A DNA stretch of 43,009 bases from assembly GCA_038244815.1 (NCBI GenBank), contig JBBRTB010000032.1:1-43009 (forward strand). Direction: 5' to 3'. The DNA comes from DASVHS01 sp038244815 (GTDB lineage Bacteria; Acidobacteriota; Thermoanaerobaculia; Gp7-AA8). Of this stretch, positions 15,306-23,447 are shown piece after piece. The translations under genes were made by a program, and so were the position numbers. The notes beneath the pieces are model-generated. The model saw nothing but the letters and a program-made list of their open reading frames with translations, did not search any database and had not been told where the DNA came from. Positions within the stretch are counted from its first letter, which is position 1, and every line of letters begins with the position of its first letter.

Positions 15306-16430
15306 TCAGTACTCCGCTCCACCCGTGTGCGCCCGGGCCCGGTCGAAGTTCGCCTCGGTCATCAGGCGGATGAAGTTGTCCACCAGGCCGGGATCGAAAT
15401 TCGTTCGCGCCCGCAGCTTCAGCACCTCGAACGCCGCGGCCTGGCCGAGAGCCTTCTGGTGCGGCCGGGTCGTGGACATGGCGTCGTACGTGTCGGCGAT
15501 GGCGGTCATGCGGCTGGCCAGGTTGATCACCCGCGCCGAGCGCGGCAGCGGATAGCTCGGCTGCCCGTCGAAACGAAGGTGATGCTCGTAGGCGACGATG
15601 GCCGCCAGCGGCGGCGCCGCGTCCATCTCCGCGAGGTACCACGCTCCCTCCCGCGCGTGCCCCTTCATCACTTCCCATTCCGCGGCGTCGAGCCGGTTGG
15701 GTTTGTGCAGGATCTCCACGGGCACCGTCAGCTTGCCGATGTCGTGAAGGAGCGCGGCCATGCCGAAGTCGTGCAGCATGGGCCCGTAGATCCCGAACGA
15801 CCGCGCCTGCAGCAGGACCAGCAGCGAGACGTTGATCGAATGGACGAAGGTGTATTCGTCGTGCGCGCGCAACGGCGCCAGCGGCAGCATGCTGCGCGTG
15901 CTCCCGGCCACGGAGTCGATGAGGCTCCACACCAGCGCCTCCAGCTGCTCGACGGGAAGGCTGCGCTGGACCCGAAAGCGCGCCCAGGCGTCGCGCATCA
16001 CCTCCAGCTGCTGCATCGACAGCTGTTTCCGCTCGCTCTTCTTGGTCTCGTCTTCCAGCGCCACGTGCGCGCGGCCGAGAATGATGTGCGGCGACGACGC
16101 CATGGACTCGCCGCCGGTCAGCGCTTCGATGAAACGGTTGGCCTCGTCCAGCGGGAGGCCCGCGGAAAGCGTCATCCGCTCGATTCCGCGATGATGGAGG
16201 ATGTCCATGAAGTGCCGGAGCGACAGCGTGTTCTTCCGGATGACCTGTTCGCCGGCGAGCAGATCGTCGCCGATGAGCACGTAGGTAATCGAATCGTCGC
16301 CCGCCTCGGCCACGACCTCCCCCAGCGCGGCCAGCACTCTCTCCACACTCTCCACGACGCGCGGGTGGTTCGGCGGATAGAGTCCGCGCATGTTCACGGC
16401 CGCGGCGATCTGCGTGGGAAGACGTTCCAT
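15306..16430 (-). CDS. HD-domain (degenerate HD-GYP-like) signalling protein
   Basis: 374 residues from the ATG at 16430, which lies two bases after the stop of the HEAT-repeat gene and has a GGAG ribosome site; a longer frame to 16577 only overlaps that gene. The N-terminal 110 residues (NMRGLYPPNHPRVVESVERV, then a stretch ending GLPLDEANRFIEALTGG) resemble the N-terminus of the HEAT protein next door. The HD domain follows: HSINVSLLVLLQ, HDFGMAALLHDIGKLTVPVE, EVMKGHAREGAWYL and VAYEHHLRFDGQPSYP. The metal-binding HD is intact, but the GYP signature reads SYP. It may therefore be a phosphodiesterase of altered specificity or an HDOD-like output module. The ligand is unknown. Confidence 0.8.
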   Translation of the reverse strand: MERLPTQIAAAVNMRGLYPPNHPRVVESVERVLAALGEVVAEAGDDSITYVLIGDDLLAGEQVIRKNTLSLRHFMDILHHRGIERMTLSAGLPLDEANRFIEALTGGESMASSPHIILGRAHVALEDETKKSERKQLSMQQLEVMRDAWARFRVQRSLPVEQLEALVWSLIDSVAGSTRSMLPLAPLRAHDEYTFVHSINVSLLVLLQARSFGIYGPMLHDFGMAALLHDIGKLTVPVEILHKPNRLDAAEWEVMKGHAREGAWYLAEMDAAPPLAAIVAYEHHLRFDGQPSYPLPRSARVINLASRMTAIADTYDAMSTTRPHQKALGQAAAFEVLKLRARTNFDPGLVDNFIRLMTEANFDRARAHTGGAEY

Positions 16431-16432
16431 GG

Positions 16433-18610
16433 TCAGCTCCTCTTGAGCCTCGAGCAGATGGCCTTGACCCGCGGATCGCGCGAGCGCAGTCCCCGTTCCA
16501 CCAGCTCCTGGCGGGCGTCGCGCGGGTAACCCTGCAGCGACTCCCACGCCGCCAGCCGCTGCTCCTTCGGCGGCCACGGAAGAAACGACCGGCTGAAGAA
16601 CGGCCGGAGGCGGTCGAGCGCGGCGGGATCCCCGAGCTCGCCGAGCGACCGCAGCGCCTTGACCCGCCTCAGATGCTTCGCGCCGAGCAGGTCCTTCCCG
16701 TCGAGCACGTGCAGAAGCGGGCCGACGGCCTGCCGGATGCCATAGCTGCCCACCAGCGTGATGGCCGTGTCCGCCGCCTTGGGATCGGGATCGTTGATGA
16801 GATCGTCGAGCAGCGTGTCCTGCACCTCCGCGCCGAGCACGAAGAGGCTCTTGATGGCCTCGAGCTTCACGCGCAGATCGGGATGGCGCGCCAGTTTGCG
16901 CACCATCGGCAACGAGGTCCGGTCCTCCAGATTGCGCAGAAGGATGAGCATGTTCCTGACCACGTACCAGCGGTTGTCGCCGAGAAACTCGACGACATCG
17001 GGGACGATGTTCTTTCCGATCGAGTTGACGAAGTCGAACAGCCGGCGGCGGCGCGAGCGGTTGCTCTCCTCGGCCAGGGCGATGAGGAGATTGCGCCGCA
17101 TGTTCGCGCCCAGGGCCTCGGTCAGCCGCTTGACCGCGGAGGCCCGGGCCGACGACGAGCTCTGCATCGTCTCCAGAAGACCGTGAATGGTCTCGGTGGT
17201 GACGAAGTTCCCCAGCGTCTCGGCGATGTCCGCACGCAGCGGCTCGCTGGGAGTCGTGCCGGCGATCTCCTGCAACTGCTCGGTCAGTTCGCGGGCGTCG
17301 TCGAAATCGCCCGCGCTGACGAAGGCGTGGAAGATCGACTCGATTCGCCCGAGCACCGGCCGCGGCGACCGCCCCGGCAGCGGACCGCTGAGGAGGTCGA
17401 GCAGCGTGGCCGAGAACTGCCGGACGATGGTCGGATGATCCATGGTCTCGGCGCGATTGCCGAGCGGTTCGATGGCCGTGAGCGCCTCCGGAGGCACGTG
17501 AGGAATGCGCACGGCCACCGAAGAGAGCAGCGCGGAGTGATCGTCGGGGTTGAAGCGGCCGATGTCCTCGTCGCCGAAGACGCGTACCAGATCGGCGATC
17601 ACGGACAGCGCCGGCGCCACCACGGTTCGCTTCGACTCCTCCACTCGCGTCAGCGATTCCAGCAGCGACATCGAGTGTGAGGAGAGTTTCTCCACTGACG
17701 AGAGGTAGCGCAGCGCGTCGAGCACCTGATCCGCCGGCAGCTCGGTGGCCAGCTCGCGCATCAACGCTCCGGCCTGTTCATCGCACCCCAGCGCCGCCAC
17801 CACCGCCCGCAGGATGATGCCCTGCAACGGAGGCGCGAGCGACTGAATGAGCTGGATGGCCTGCTGGAGCGAGTTCTGCTTCTTCATCCCCCAGGCATTG
17901 GCGATGTAGTGCCCGACGGTCTCGGCGATCAGATCGTGCGAATCGTTCTGCTGGGAATCGGCCAGACGGATGCCGAATGTGGCGTCGGGATCGAACTCCG
18001 GCTTCGGACCGGCGATGGATTCGTTGATGAGCCGCGTCAGCTCGTCGGCCGAATGAACGCTTTTCGGGACGTCCGCCTGATCGGAAAACTGGCGCCCCTC
18101 GATGAGGGCCCGAAGAATCTCGTCCCACAGAGAGCGCTCCTTCTCATCGGGGCGCTTCTCTTCGAGCGAGTCGGTGAGACGAACCGCGCTGTAGCTCACC
18201 GGCTGCAGGTTGATGTTGATGACGCCGGCCGCGGTCAGATCGTCCCACATCGGGTTCTGGCGATTGAGCGGCGTCCCGGCGGCGAGCAGCCGCAGAAATG
18301 CCTCCAGGTCGCGCGGCTCGGTCTCATTCGACAGGCGCACCAGCGCCACCCCGCGCGCGAACAAGGCCTGACCGAGCTTGCGCGCAGCCGGCGATCCGAT
18401 CTTGAGATCGCCGTAGACGAGCCCGTCGTTGCTGATCCCGAGCGTGACATCGCCGGCCGGCCCGCGAAGCTCGGCAAGGCGGCGATTGACGGCCTCGATC
18501 GATCGCACCAGCGCCGGATGTCCCGGCGGATAGGCAGCAAGCGTCTTCCAGCACAAGGCCAGAGCCTGAACGAACTCGCTGACCTGAATGGCGGCAGTGT
18601 TGGACGACAC
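16433..18610 (-). CDS. HEAT-repeat protein with shared N-terminal domain
   Basis: 725 residues, soluble. The N-terminal ~100 residues (WKTLAAYPPGHPALVRSIEA, ISNDGLVYGDLKIGSPAARK, ARGVALVRLSNETEP) are homologous to the start of the HD protein encoded just downstream. The middle (about 230-520) is helical with little signature. The C-terminal ~200 residues contain HEAT-type repeats (FLGDNRWYVVRNMLILLRNL, VRKLARHPDLRVKLEAIKSL, LRRVKALRSLGELGDPAALD). Such proteins usually act as scaffolds. Co-transcription with the HD gene (stop two bases before its start) suggests a sensing or adaptor partner. The function is not known. Confidence 0.7.
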   Translation of the reverse strand: MSSNTAAIQVSEFVQALALCWKTLAAYPPGHPALVRSIEAVNRRLAELRGPAGDVTLGISNDGLVYGDLKIGSPAARKLGQALFARGVALVRLSNETEPRDLEAFLRLLAAGTPLNRQNPMWDDLTAAGVININLQPVSYSAVRLTDSLEEKRPDEKERSLWDEILRALIEGRQFSDQADVPKSVHSADELTRLINESIAGPKPEFDPDATFGIRLADSQQNDSHDLIAETVGHYIANAWGMKKQNSLQQAIQLIQSLAPPLQGIILRAVVAALGCDEQAGALMRELATELPADQVLDALRYLSSVEKLSSHSMSLLESLTRVEESKRTVVAPALSVIADLVRVFGDEDIGRFNPDDHSALLSSVAVRIPHVPPEALTAIEPLGNRAETMDHPTIVRQFSATLLDLLSGPLPGRSPRPVLGRIESIFHAFVSAGDFDDARELTEQLQEIAGTTPSEPLRADIAETLGNFVTTETIHGLLETMQSSSSARASAVKRLTEALGANMRRNLLIALAEESNRSRRRRLFDFVNSIGKNIVPDVVEFLGDNRWYVVRNMLILLRNLEDRTSLPMVRKLARHPDLRVKLEAIKSLFVLGAEVQDTLLDDLINDPDPKAADTAITLVGSYGIRQAVGPLLHVLDGKDLLGAKHLRRVKALRSLGELGDPAALDRLRPFFSRSFLPWPPKEQRLAAWESLQGYPRDARQELVERGLRSRDPRVKAICSRLKRS

Positions 18611-18638
18611 GGTCGTGATTCTAGTGCCGGTAAAGGGT

Positions 18639-18736
18639 TTTCGGGGACCTCGGGCTCGGGGTCCTCGGTCCTCGGTCCTCGGTCCTCGGTTTTCCGTTTT
18701 TCAGGTTCTAAACCCAGCACCGAGCACCCAGCACCC
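18639..18736. repeat. Low-complexity intergenic repeats (7-mer tandem and CCAGCACCG-type units)
   Basis: Four tandem copies of GGTCCTC (18660-18687) are followed by a run of CCCAGCAC/CGAGCAC units (about 18713-18736). Similar CACCCAGCAC arrays recur at 30030-30115. The stretch 18611-18829 holds no gene. A GATACACT stretch near 18787 could be a -10 for the ATPase gene. Confidence 0.6.
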
Positions 18737-18829
18737 CCACCCCCTCGTCACCCGCCCAGGTGCGCGCGATCACCGGGACGGCTGGCGATACACTCGTATC
18801 AACTCTCTGCCCGCTATGCTGGGCTCGCG

Positions 18830-20710
18830 ATGCTCATGCCGGAAGACGACTCACTCGCGCCACCGCGGTCTCTATCGAAGGAAACGTGGATCGCGTTCGC
18901 GTCGCTCGCAGGGATCGCGGCGTATCTCGTGGCGCGATTCGCGTTCCACGCGCCGGAACACCGCAGCGAATGGGCGCTCATGGCTGTGTTCCTCATGGGC
19001 CTTCCTCTGCTGTGGGACCTGGTGAAGAAACTCGCGGCACGGGAAGTGGGCTCGGACGCGCTGGCCGGCATCTCCATCGTCACGTCGGCGATTCTCGGCG
19101 AATATCTGGCCGGAGCGATCGTCGTGCTCATGCTCGCCGGCGGCACGGCGCTGGAGCTGCACGCGACGCGACGAGCCTCCGCGGTCCTGGCGGCGCTGGC
19201 GAAGCGGCTGCCGAGCAGCGCCCACCGGTTGACCGACGCAGGCATCGTCGAGGTCCGCACCGAGGACGTGCAGATCGGCGATCGTCTGGTGGTGTTGCCG
19301 CACGAGATTTGTCCCGCCGACGGCGCGGTCGTCGAGGGTCACGGCGCGATGGACGAGTCGTACCTGACCGGTGAGCCGTTTCAGATCGCCAAAGCGCCCG
19401 GCTCGGAGGTGTTGTCGGGGGCGATCAACGGGCCGGACGGGATGACCATCGTCGTGACGAAGCTGCCGGTCGACTCGCGCTACGCGAAGATCGTCCAGGT
19501 CATGGAGCAGGCCGAGGCGCAGCGGCCGCACATCCGAAGGATCGCCGACCGTCTGGGAGGCTGGTACACACTCCTGGCCCTCGGCGTGGCCGGAGCGGGA
19601 TGGATCATCGGCAACGATCCACGCCGCTTCCTGGCCGTGCTGGTCATCGCCACACCCTGCCCGTTGCTGCTGGCCATCCCCGTGGCCATCATCGGGGCGA
19701 TCTCGCTCGCGGCCACACGCGGCATCATCATCAAGAATCCGGCCATGCTCGAGCGCATCGACCGCTGCCGGACGATCATCTTCGACAAGACCGGCACGCT
19801 GACGTACGGCAAGCCCTCGCTGACGGAGATCCTGTTTGCGCCGGGCCTGACGCGGGAGCTGGTCCTGCGCATCGGAGCAAGCCTCGAACAGTATTCGAGA
19901 CATCCGCTGGCCACCAGCATTCTCGACGCGGCACGCGCGGAGCACATCGCACCGGCCCAGGTCGCGGAGATCAGCGAGCGGCCCGGCGAAGGGTTGCGCG
20001 GCAGGATCGGCGAAGACGACGTGGAGATCACCGGCCGCAGGAAAATCACGTCCGCCAGCATCCTGGCGCAATTGCCGCCGGTCGCTCCGGGGATGGAATG
20101 CATCGTCCTGCGAAACGGCGAGTACGCGGCCACGATGCGATTCCAGGACGTGCCACGCGAGGAGAGCCGCTCGTTCGTGAGTCACCTCATGCCGCGCCAT
20201 CAGGTCACCCGGGTGATGCTGGTCTCCGGAGACCGCGACGCCGAAGTACAGCATCTGGCGAAAATCGTGGGCATCGAGGACGTGCGCTCGGGCATGAGTC
20301 CGGAACAGAAACTGGCCATCGTCCGCGAGGAGACCGCGAAAGGGTCGACCCTTTTCCTCGGCGACGGGATCAACGACGCGCCGGCCATGGAGGCGGCCAC
20401 GGTCAGCGTGGCGTTCGGTCACAACAGCGACATCACGGCGGAAGCGGCCGATGCGGTCGTGCTGGAACCGTCGCTGGCCGAGGTCGACGAGTTGATGCAC
20501 ATCGGAAGACGGATGAGGCAGATCGCGCTGCAGAGCGCGGTGGGCGGCATGTCGCTCTCCATGATCGGCATGATCGCCGCGGCGGCGGGCTTTCTCGCGC
20601 CGGTGCCGGGCGCCATCGCCCAGGAAGTGATCGATGTACTGGCGGTGCTCAACGCGTTGCGCGTGGCGGTGCCGGGCACGGACCTCAGGGATCTGCACGA
20701 GAGGGATTAG
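18830..20710 (+). CDS. P1B-type heavy-metal-transporting ATPase (TPC-motif subtype)
   Basis: 626 residues with about seven or eight membrane segments. Seen in order: ALEL region, actuator motif ESYLTGEP, membrane motif IATPCPLLLAIP, phosphorylation site FDKTGTLTYGKP (Asp about 319), SRHPLA (the HP locus of P1B pumps) and hinge GDGINDAPAM. There is no N-terminal HMA domain. The TPC motif, rather than CPC or SPC, resembles the P1B-5 group associated with Ni/Fe, but the C-terminal hemerythrin domain typical of that group is missing. The metal is therefore uncertain. It pumps cations out of the cytoplasm at the expense of ATP. The start could also be the ATG at 18836. It is upstream of the Kdp-like system but probably separately transcribed. 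Confidence 0.85.
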   Translation: MLMPEDDSLAPPRSLSKETWIAFASLAGIAAYLVARFAFHAPEHRSEWALMAVFLMGLPLLWDLVKKLAAREVGSDALAGISIVTSAILGEYLAGAIVVLMLAGGTALELHATRRASAVLAALAKRLPSSAHRLTDAGIVEVRTEDVQIGDRLVVLPHEICPADGAVVEGHGAMDESYLTGEPFQIAKAPGSEVLSGAINGPDGMTIVVTKLPVDSRYAKIVQVMEQAEAQRPHIRRIADRLGGWYTLLALGVAGAGWIIGNDPRRFLAVLVIATPCPLLLAIPVAIIGAISLAATRGIIIKNPAMLERIDRCRTIIFDKTGTLTYGKPSLTEILFAPGLTRELVLRIGASLEQYSRHPLATSILDAARAEHIAPAQVAEISERPGEGLRGRIGEDDVEITGRRKITSASILAQLPPVAPGMECIVLRNGEYAATMRFQDVPREESRSFVSHLMPRHQVTRVMLVSGDRDAEVQHLAKIVGIEDVRSGMSPEQKLAIVREETAKGSTLFLGDGINDAPAMEAATVSVAFGHNSDITAEAADAVVLEPSLAEVDELMHIGRRMRQIALQSAVGGMSLSMIGMIAAAAGFLAPVPGAIAQEVIDVLAVLNALRVAVPGTDLRDLHERD

Positions 20711-20738
20711 AATTAGAGAGACCTCGGACGGGGATCCT

Positions 20739-20760
20739 CTCTTTAGGTGTTCTTTACGCT
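20739..20760 (+). promoter_or_regulatory. 11-bp direct-repeat operator upstream of the sensor-kinase operon
   Basis: Half-sites CTCTTTAGGTG and TTCTTTACGCT, with TCTTTA cores exactly 11 bases apart. This is the spacing typical of OmpR/PhoB/KdpE-family response regulators. Related elements lie before the small membrane protein (22950) and kup (25398). A possible -10 (TTTAGT, 20779-20784) follows at a distance fitting activation from the -35 position. Confidence 0.55.
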
Positions 20761-20793
20761 CGGACGGTGATTGTGTGTTTTAGTTGAAGCACG

Positions 20794-22248
20794 TTGGCCG
20801 TCGTGAAGTGGAGCCTGACGATCCTCTCCATCGCCGCGGTGACGGCGATCGGAAGAGTTCTCCGGCTCAACCCCAGCACCGTCGGATTTCTCTATCTCAT
20901 CGTCGTCCTGCTCATCTCGGTGCGGGGCGGTCTGCTCGTCGGCACGGTGGCTTCGTTCATCGCCACGCTCTCGTTCAACTATTTCTTCTTCGCTCCCTTG
21001 TACACACTGACGATCGCCGAGCCAGCCAACTGGTTTGCGCTGGCGGCGTTCCTCATCGCATCCGTTACGGTCAACCGCCTCGTCGTTGCGGCGCGTGTGC
21101 AGGCGGACAAGGCGGAGCAGCGCCGGATGGAGCTGGAGACGCTGTATGGGTTGAGCATCGATCTGTTCACGGCCACGAATCGTGTCGGCGCGCTCGGTGA
21201 AGCGGCCGGCCGCGCCCTGCAACTCCTCGGCGCGCGCGCCGGCGGTCTCGTGCTGTACGACGGCAGCAGTTACCGCCAACACGTGATCTCGTGGAGCGGC
21301 GACCGATCGGGCGAAGTCGAGGATCTCATCGCCGGCGTGGGGCGTCACAAGGAAGCGCTGGAGCTTCCGTCGCCGTTTGGACGGGACGTCTATCTGCCGC
21401 TCATCGTCGACGGAAAGACAACCGGCGCACTCGTGGCGTGGGGGACGGAAGCGTCGAAGGAGGCTCTCCAGTCGGCGGCCCGGCTCGTCGCGCTCGCGGT
21501 CGAGCGCGAGCGCTTCATCGAAGAGAACGCGCACGTTCAGGCGCTGCGCGAAAGCGAGAGCCTGAAGACGTCACTGCTTCGCGCCATCTCACACGATCTC
21601 ACTACGCCGCTCACGGCGATCTCGATCCGGACGGAATCGCTGCACCGCCGGCCGGCGGCCGACGCGGAGATGATCGACGACGTTCGTGCCATCGAGGAAG
21701 AGACGTCGCGGCTGCGCCGGCGCATCGACAACCTCCTGTCGATGGCCCGGCTGGAGGCAGGGAAAGCGAAGCCGCGGCGCGAGCCCACCCCGCCCGCCGA
21801 CCTGTTTCGTGCCGCGCGCGAGAACCTTCGCGTCCTCTTCGCGGCACGGCAGATCGATGCGCATGTCGACGACGACTGTCCGGACGCGAACGTCGATCCG
21901 GCCCTGACCCTGGAGATCCTGGTCAACCTCATCGAGAATGCGCACCGGGCCTCGCCGGCCGCCAGCACCGTCGAGCTGCGCGCGCGCCGCCATCCCATCG
22001 ACGCCGGAAAAGTCCGCATCGAGGTTCTGGACCGCGGTCCCGGAATCCCCGCCGCCGTGGCCGACTCGGACGGCAACGTCGCGGCCGAGACGAGTGACGT
22101 GGCCCAGCGCGGTCTCGGGCTGGAGATCGCGCGCGGTCTGGCGGCGGTCAACGGCGGGAGCATCGGTCTGGCGCCGCGGCCCGGCGGTGGAACGGTGGCC
22201 AGGATCGACCTTCCGGCGGCGCTGCTTCCCGTGCAGGAGCCGGCGTGA
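20794..22248 (+). CDS. KdpD-like short sensor histidine kinase (DUF4118-GAF-HisKA-HATPase)
   Basis: 484 residues. The N-terminal four-helix membrane domain (about 5-95; FLYLIVVLLISVRGGLLVGT, SFNYFFFAPLYTLTI) is that of KdpD. It is followed by a GAF-like domain (about 125-245), a HisKA motif SHDLTTPLTAIS (His about 267) and an ATPase domain with NLIENAHRAS, DRGPGIP and GLGLEIARGL. The large cytoplasmic KdpD/Usp N-terminal domains are absent, so this is the truncated type that senses through membrane and GAF parts only. The start is TTG 20794 or GTG 20803; neither has a strong ribosome site. The stop overlaps the response-regulator start by four bases (GTGA). No kdpFABC is present; the likely output genes are local. 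Confidence 0.87.
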   Translation: MAVVKWSLTILSIAAVTAIGRVLRLNPSTVGFLYLIVVLLISVRGGLLVGTVASFIATLSFNYFFFAPLYTLTIAEPANWFALAAFLIASVTVNRLVVAARVQADKAEQRRMELETLYGLSIDLFTATNRVGALGEAAGRALQLLGARAGGLVLYDGSSYRQHVISWSGDRSGEVEDLIAGVGRHKEALELPSPFGRDVYLPLIVDGKTTGALVAWGTEASKEALQSAARLVALAVERERFIEENAHVQALRESESLKTSLLRAISHDLTTPLTAISIRTESLHRRPAADAEMIDDVRAIEEETSRLRRRIDNLLSMARLEAGKAKPRREPTPPADLFRAARENLRVLFAARQIDAHVDDDCPDANVDPALTLEILVNLIENAHRASPAASTVELRARRHPIDAGKVRIEVLDRGPGIPAAVADSDGNVAAETSDVAQRGLGLEIARGLAAVNGGSIGLAPRPGGGTVARIDLPAALLPVQEPA

Positions 22249-22934
22249 CGATTCCGAACGTGATCCTGGTGGTCGACGACGATCCGGCCATCCGCGATTC
22301 GCTGGCCAAGGAGCTGCGCGCGGCCGGCTATTCGACGCTGACGGCCAGCGACGGTGTCGAGGGTCTGCAGGCGTTTCAGACGCGGGCGCCGGACCTCGTG
22401 CTGGCCGACCTGGCCATGCCCCGCTCGGACGGGTTCGAGATGATCTCGGCCATCCGCGCGTCATCGCACGTTCCCATCATCGTGCTCTCGGTCCGTGGTA
22501 TCGACGCCGACAAAGTACGCGCCCTCGACCTCGGGGCGGACGATTTCGTGACCAAGCCGTTCTCGCTCAGCGAGCTCCTCGCGCGCGTGCGCGCGCAACT
22601 GCGACGCGTGAGCGCGACGTCGGCGACGACGCTTCAGTTCCAGGACCTCTCCCTCGACCTGGAGCGCCGGCACGTGGTGCAGGGCGACCGGGAACTGCAC
22701 CTCACGCCGACGGAATTCTCGCTGCTCGAGCTGCTGGCCACGAACTCCGGGAAGCCGATGTTCATCGAGCAGATCATCGCGCGGGTCTGGCGCTCGGCGC
22801 CGGGCACGACGCCGGACACCGTCCGCGTCCACATGAGCTCACTGCGCAAGAAGATCGAGCCCGACCCGTCGAATCCGCGTTACATCGTCACGGAGCCGTG
22901 GGTCGGATACCGGTTCATCGCCGAGCCGCTGTGA
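22245..22934 (+). CDS. KdpE-like OmpR-family response regulator
   Basis: 229 residues. The receiver domain (about 1-120) has the acidic pocket VVDDDP, phospho-acceptor Asp55 in LADLAMPR, a conserved Ser and the TKPFSLSELLARV end. The winged-helix domain (about 128-225) has LTPTEFSLLELLATNSGK, IIARVWR and VHMSSLRKKIEPDPSNPRYI, followed by GYRF, all typical of the KdpE branch. The GTG start overlaps the kinase stop. It likely binds the 11-bp direct repeats found before its own operon, before the next gene and before kup, controlling potassium uptake (inference). Confidence 0.9.
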   Translation: MTIPNVILVVDDDPAIRDSLAKELRAAGYSTLTASDGVEGLQAFQTRAPDLVLADLAMPRSDGFEMISAIRASSHVPIIVLSVRGIDADKVRALDLGADDFVTKPFSLSELLARVRAQLRRVSATSATTLQFQDLSLDLERRHVVQGDRELHLTPTEFSLLELLATNSGKPMFIEQIIARVWRSAPGTTPDTVRVHMSSLRKKIEPDPSNPRYIVTEPWVGYRFIAEPL

Positions 22935-22949
22935 CCACAGCCTTTCGAG

Positions 22950-22993
22950 ACTCTTAAGACACTCTTAAGAGCATCTCCCGACATCCGTACGAT
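22950..22993 (+). promoter_or_regulatory. Direct-repeat operator and promoter of the small membrane protein gene
   Basis: Half-sites ACTCTTAAGAC (22950-22960) and ACTCTTAAGAG (22961-22971) match at 10 of 11 positions and abut. A -10-like TACGAT (22988-22993) lies 16 bases further. The second half-site thus covers the -35 position, the geometry of activator-dependent PhoB/KdpE-type promoters. Confidence 0.65.
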
Positions 22994-23045
22994 GTTCTTT
23001 GAGACGCTGTCTCCCTGGGTTTGTTTGAGTCTCATGGAGGGCGAG

Positions 23046-23432
23046 ATGAACACGATCACCCTGCAGCGTCGTACGACCGCAACGATGGCCAGGACGCTGT
23101 TCTTCTGGGTCGCGGCGGCGGTCCTGGTCCTCTTCGTTCACGACATGCTCGAGACTGTTTCTCCCGCCGGCTGCGCCATCCTGAAGATGCTGGCGATCCT
23201 CGGCGTGGCGTTCGCGTATATGCGGATGTCGGGCCAGGCGCTGACCGTTGACGCCGCCCTTCTGGCCGGCTTGATCTGGGCGGCACTGGCGATGGCCGCC
23301 GAGGTCGTGGCCAGCGCGCACGGCGGACGGGGATGGTTCGTTCTTCTCGGCTCGCCGGCGCACAAGCTCGTCCGGGACGCGCTGCTGGTCGCATGGATCG
23401 CCGGCCCGGCTCTCTTCGCCAGAAGCACATGA
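23046..23432 (+). CDS. Small four-helix membrane protein of unknown function
   Basis: 128 residues from the ATG at 23046, preceded by a strong GGAGGG ribosome site; an upstream in-frame ATG at 22992 falls within the promoter. About four hydrophobic helices are seen (LFFWVAAAVLVLFVHDM, ILKMLAILGVAFAYMRM, AALLAGLIWAALAMAAEVVA, LLVAWIAGPALFA). I do not recognise the family. It sits directly behind the response regulator but has its own promoter with the best copy of the regulator-type direct repeat. That places it in the same regulon as kup, which is convergent and ends 15 bases away. It could be a small accessory or stress membrane protein. Confidence 0.7.
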   Translation: MNTITLQRRTTATMARTLFFWVAAAVLVLFVHDMLETVSPAGCAILKMLAILGVAFAYMRMSGQALTVDAALLAGLIWAALAMAAEVVASAHGGRGWFVLLGSPAHKLVRDALLVAWIAGPALFARST

Positions 23433-23447
23433 GCGAAGCGAAGGAAA

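Noticed and set aside
18660..18736. CRISPR-like array
   Set aside because: Units are 7-9 bases with no spacers and no cas genes; simple tandem repeats.
18830..20710. Calling the ATPase KdpB
   Set aside because: It has P1B features (TPCP, SRHPLA) and no KdpA/KdpC/KdpF neighbours despite the Kdp-like regulators.
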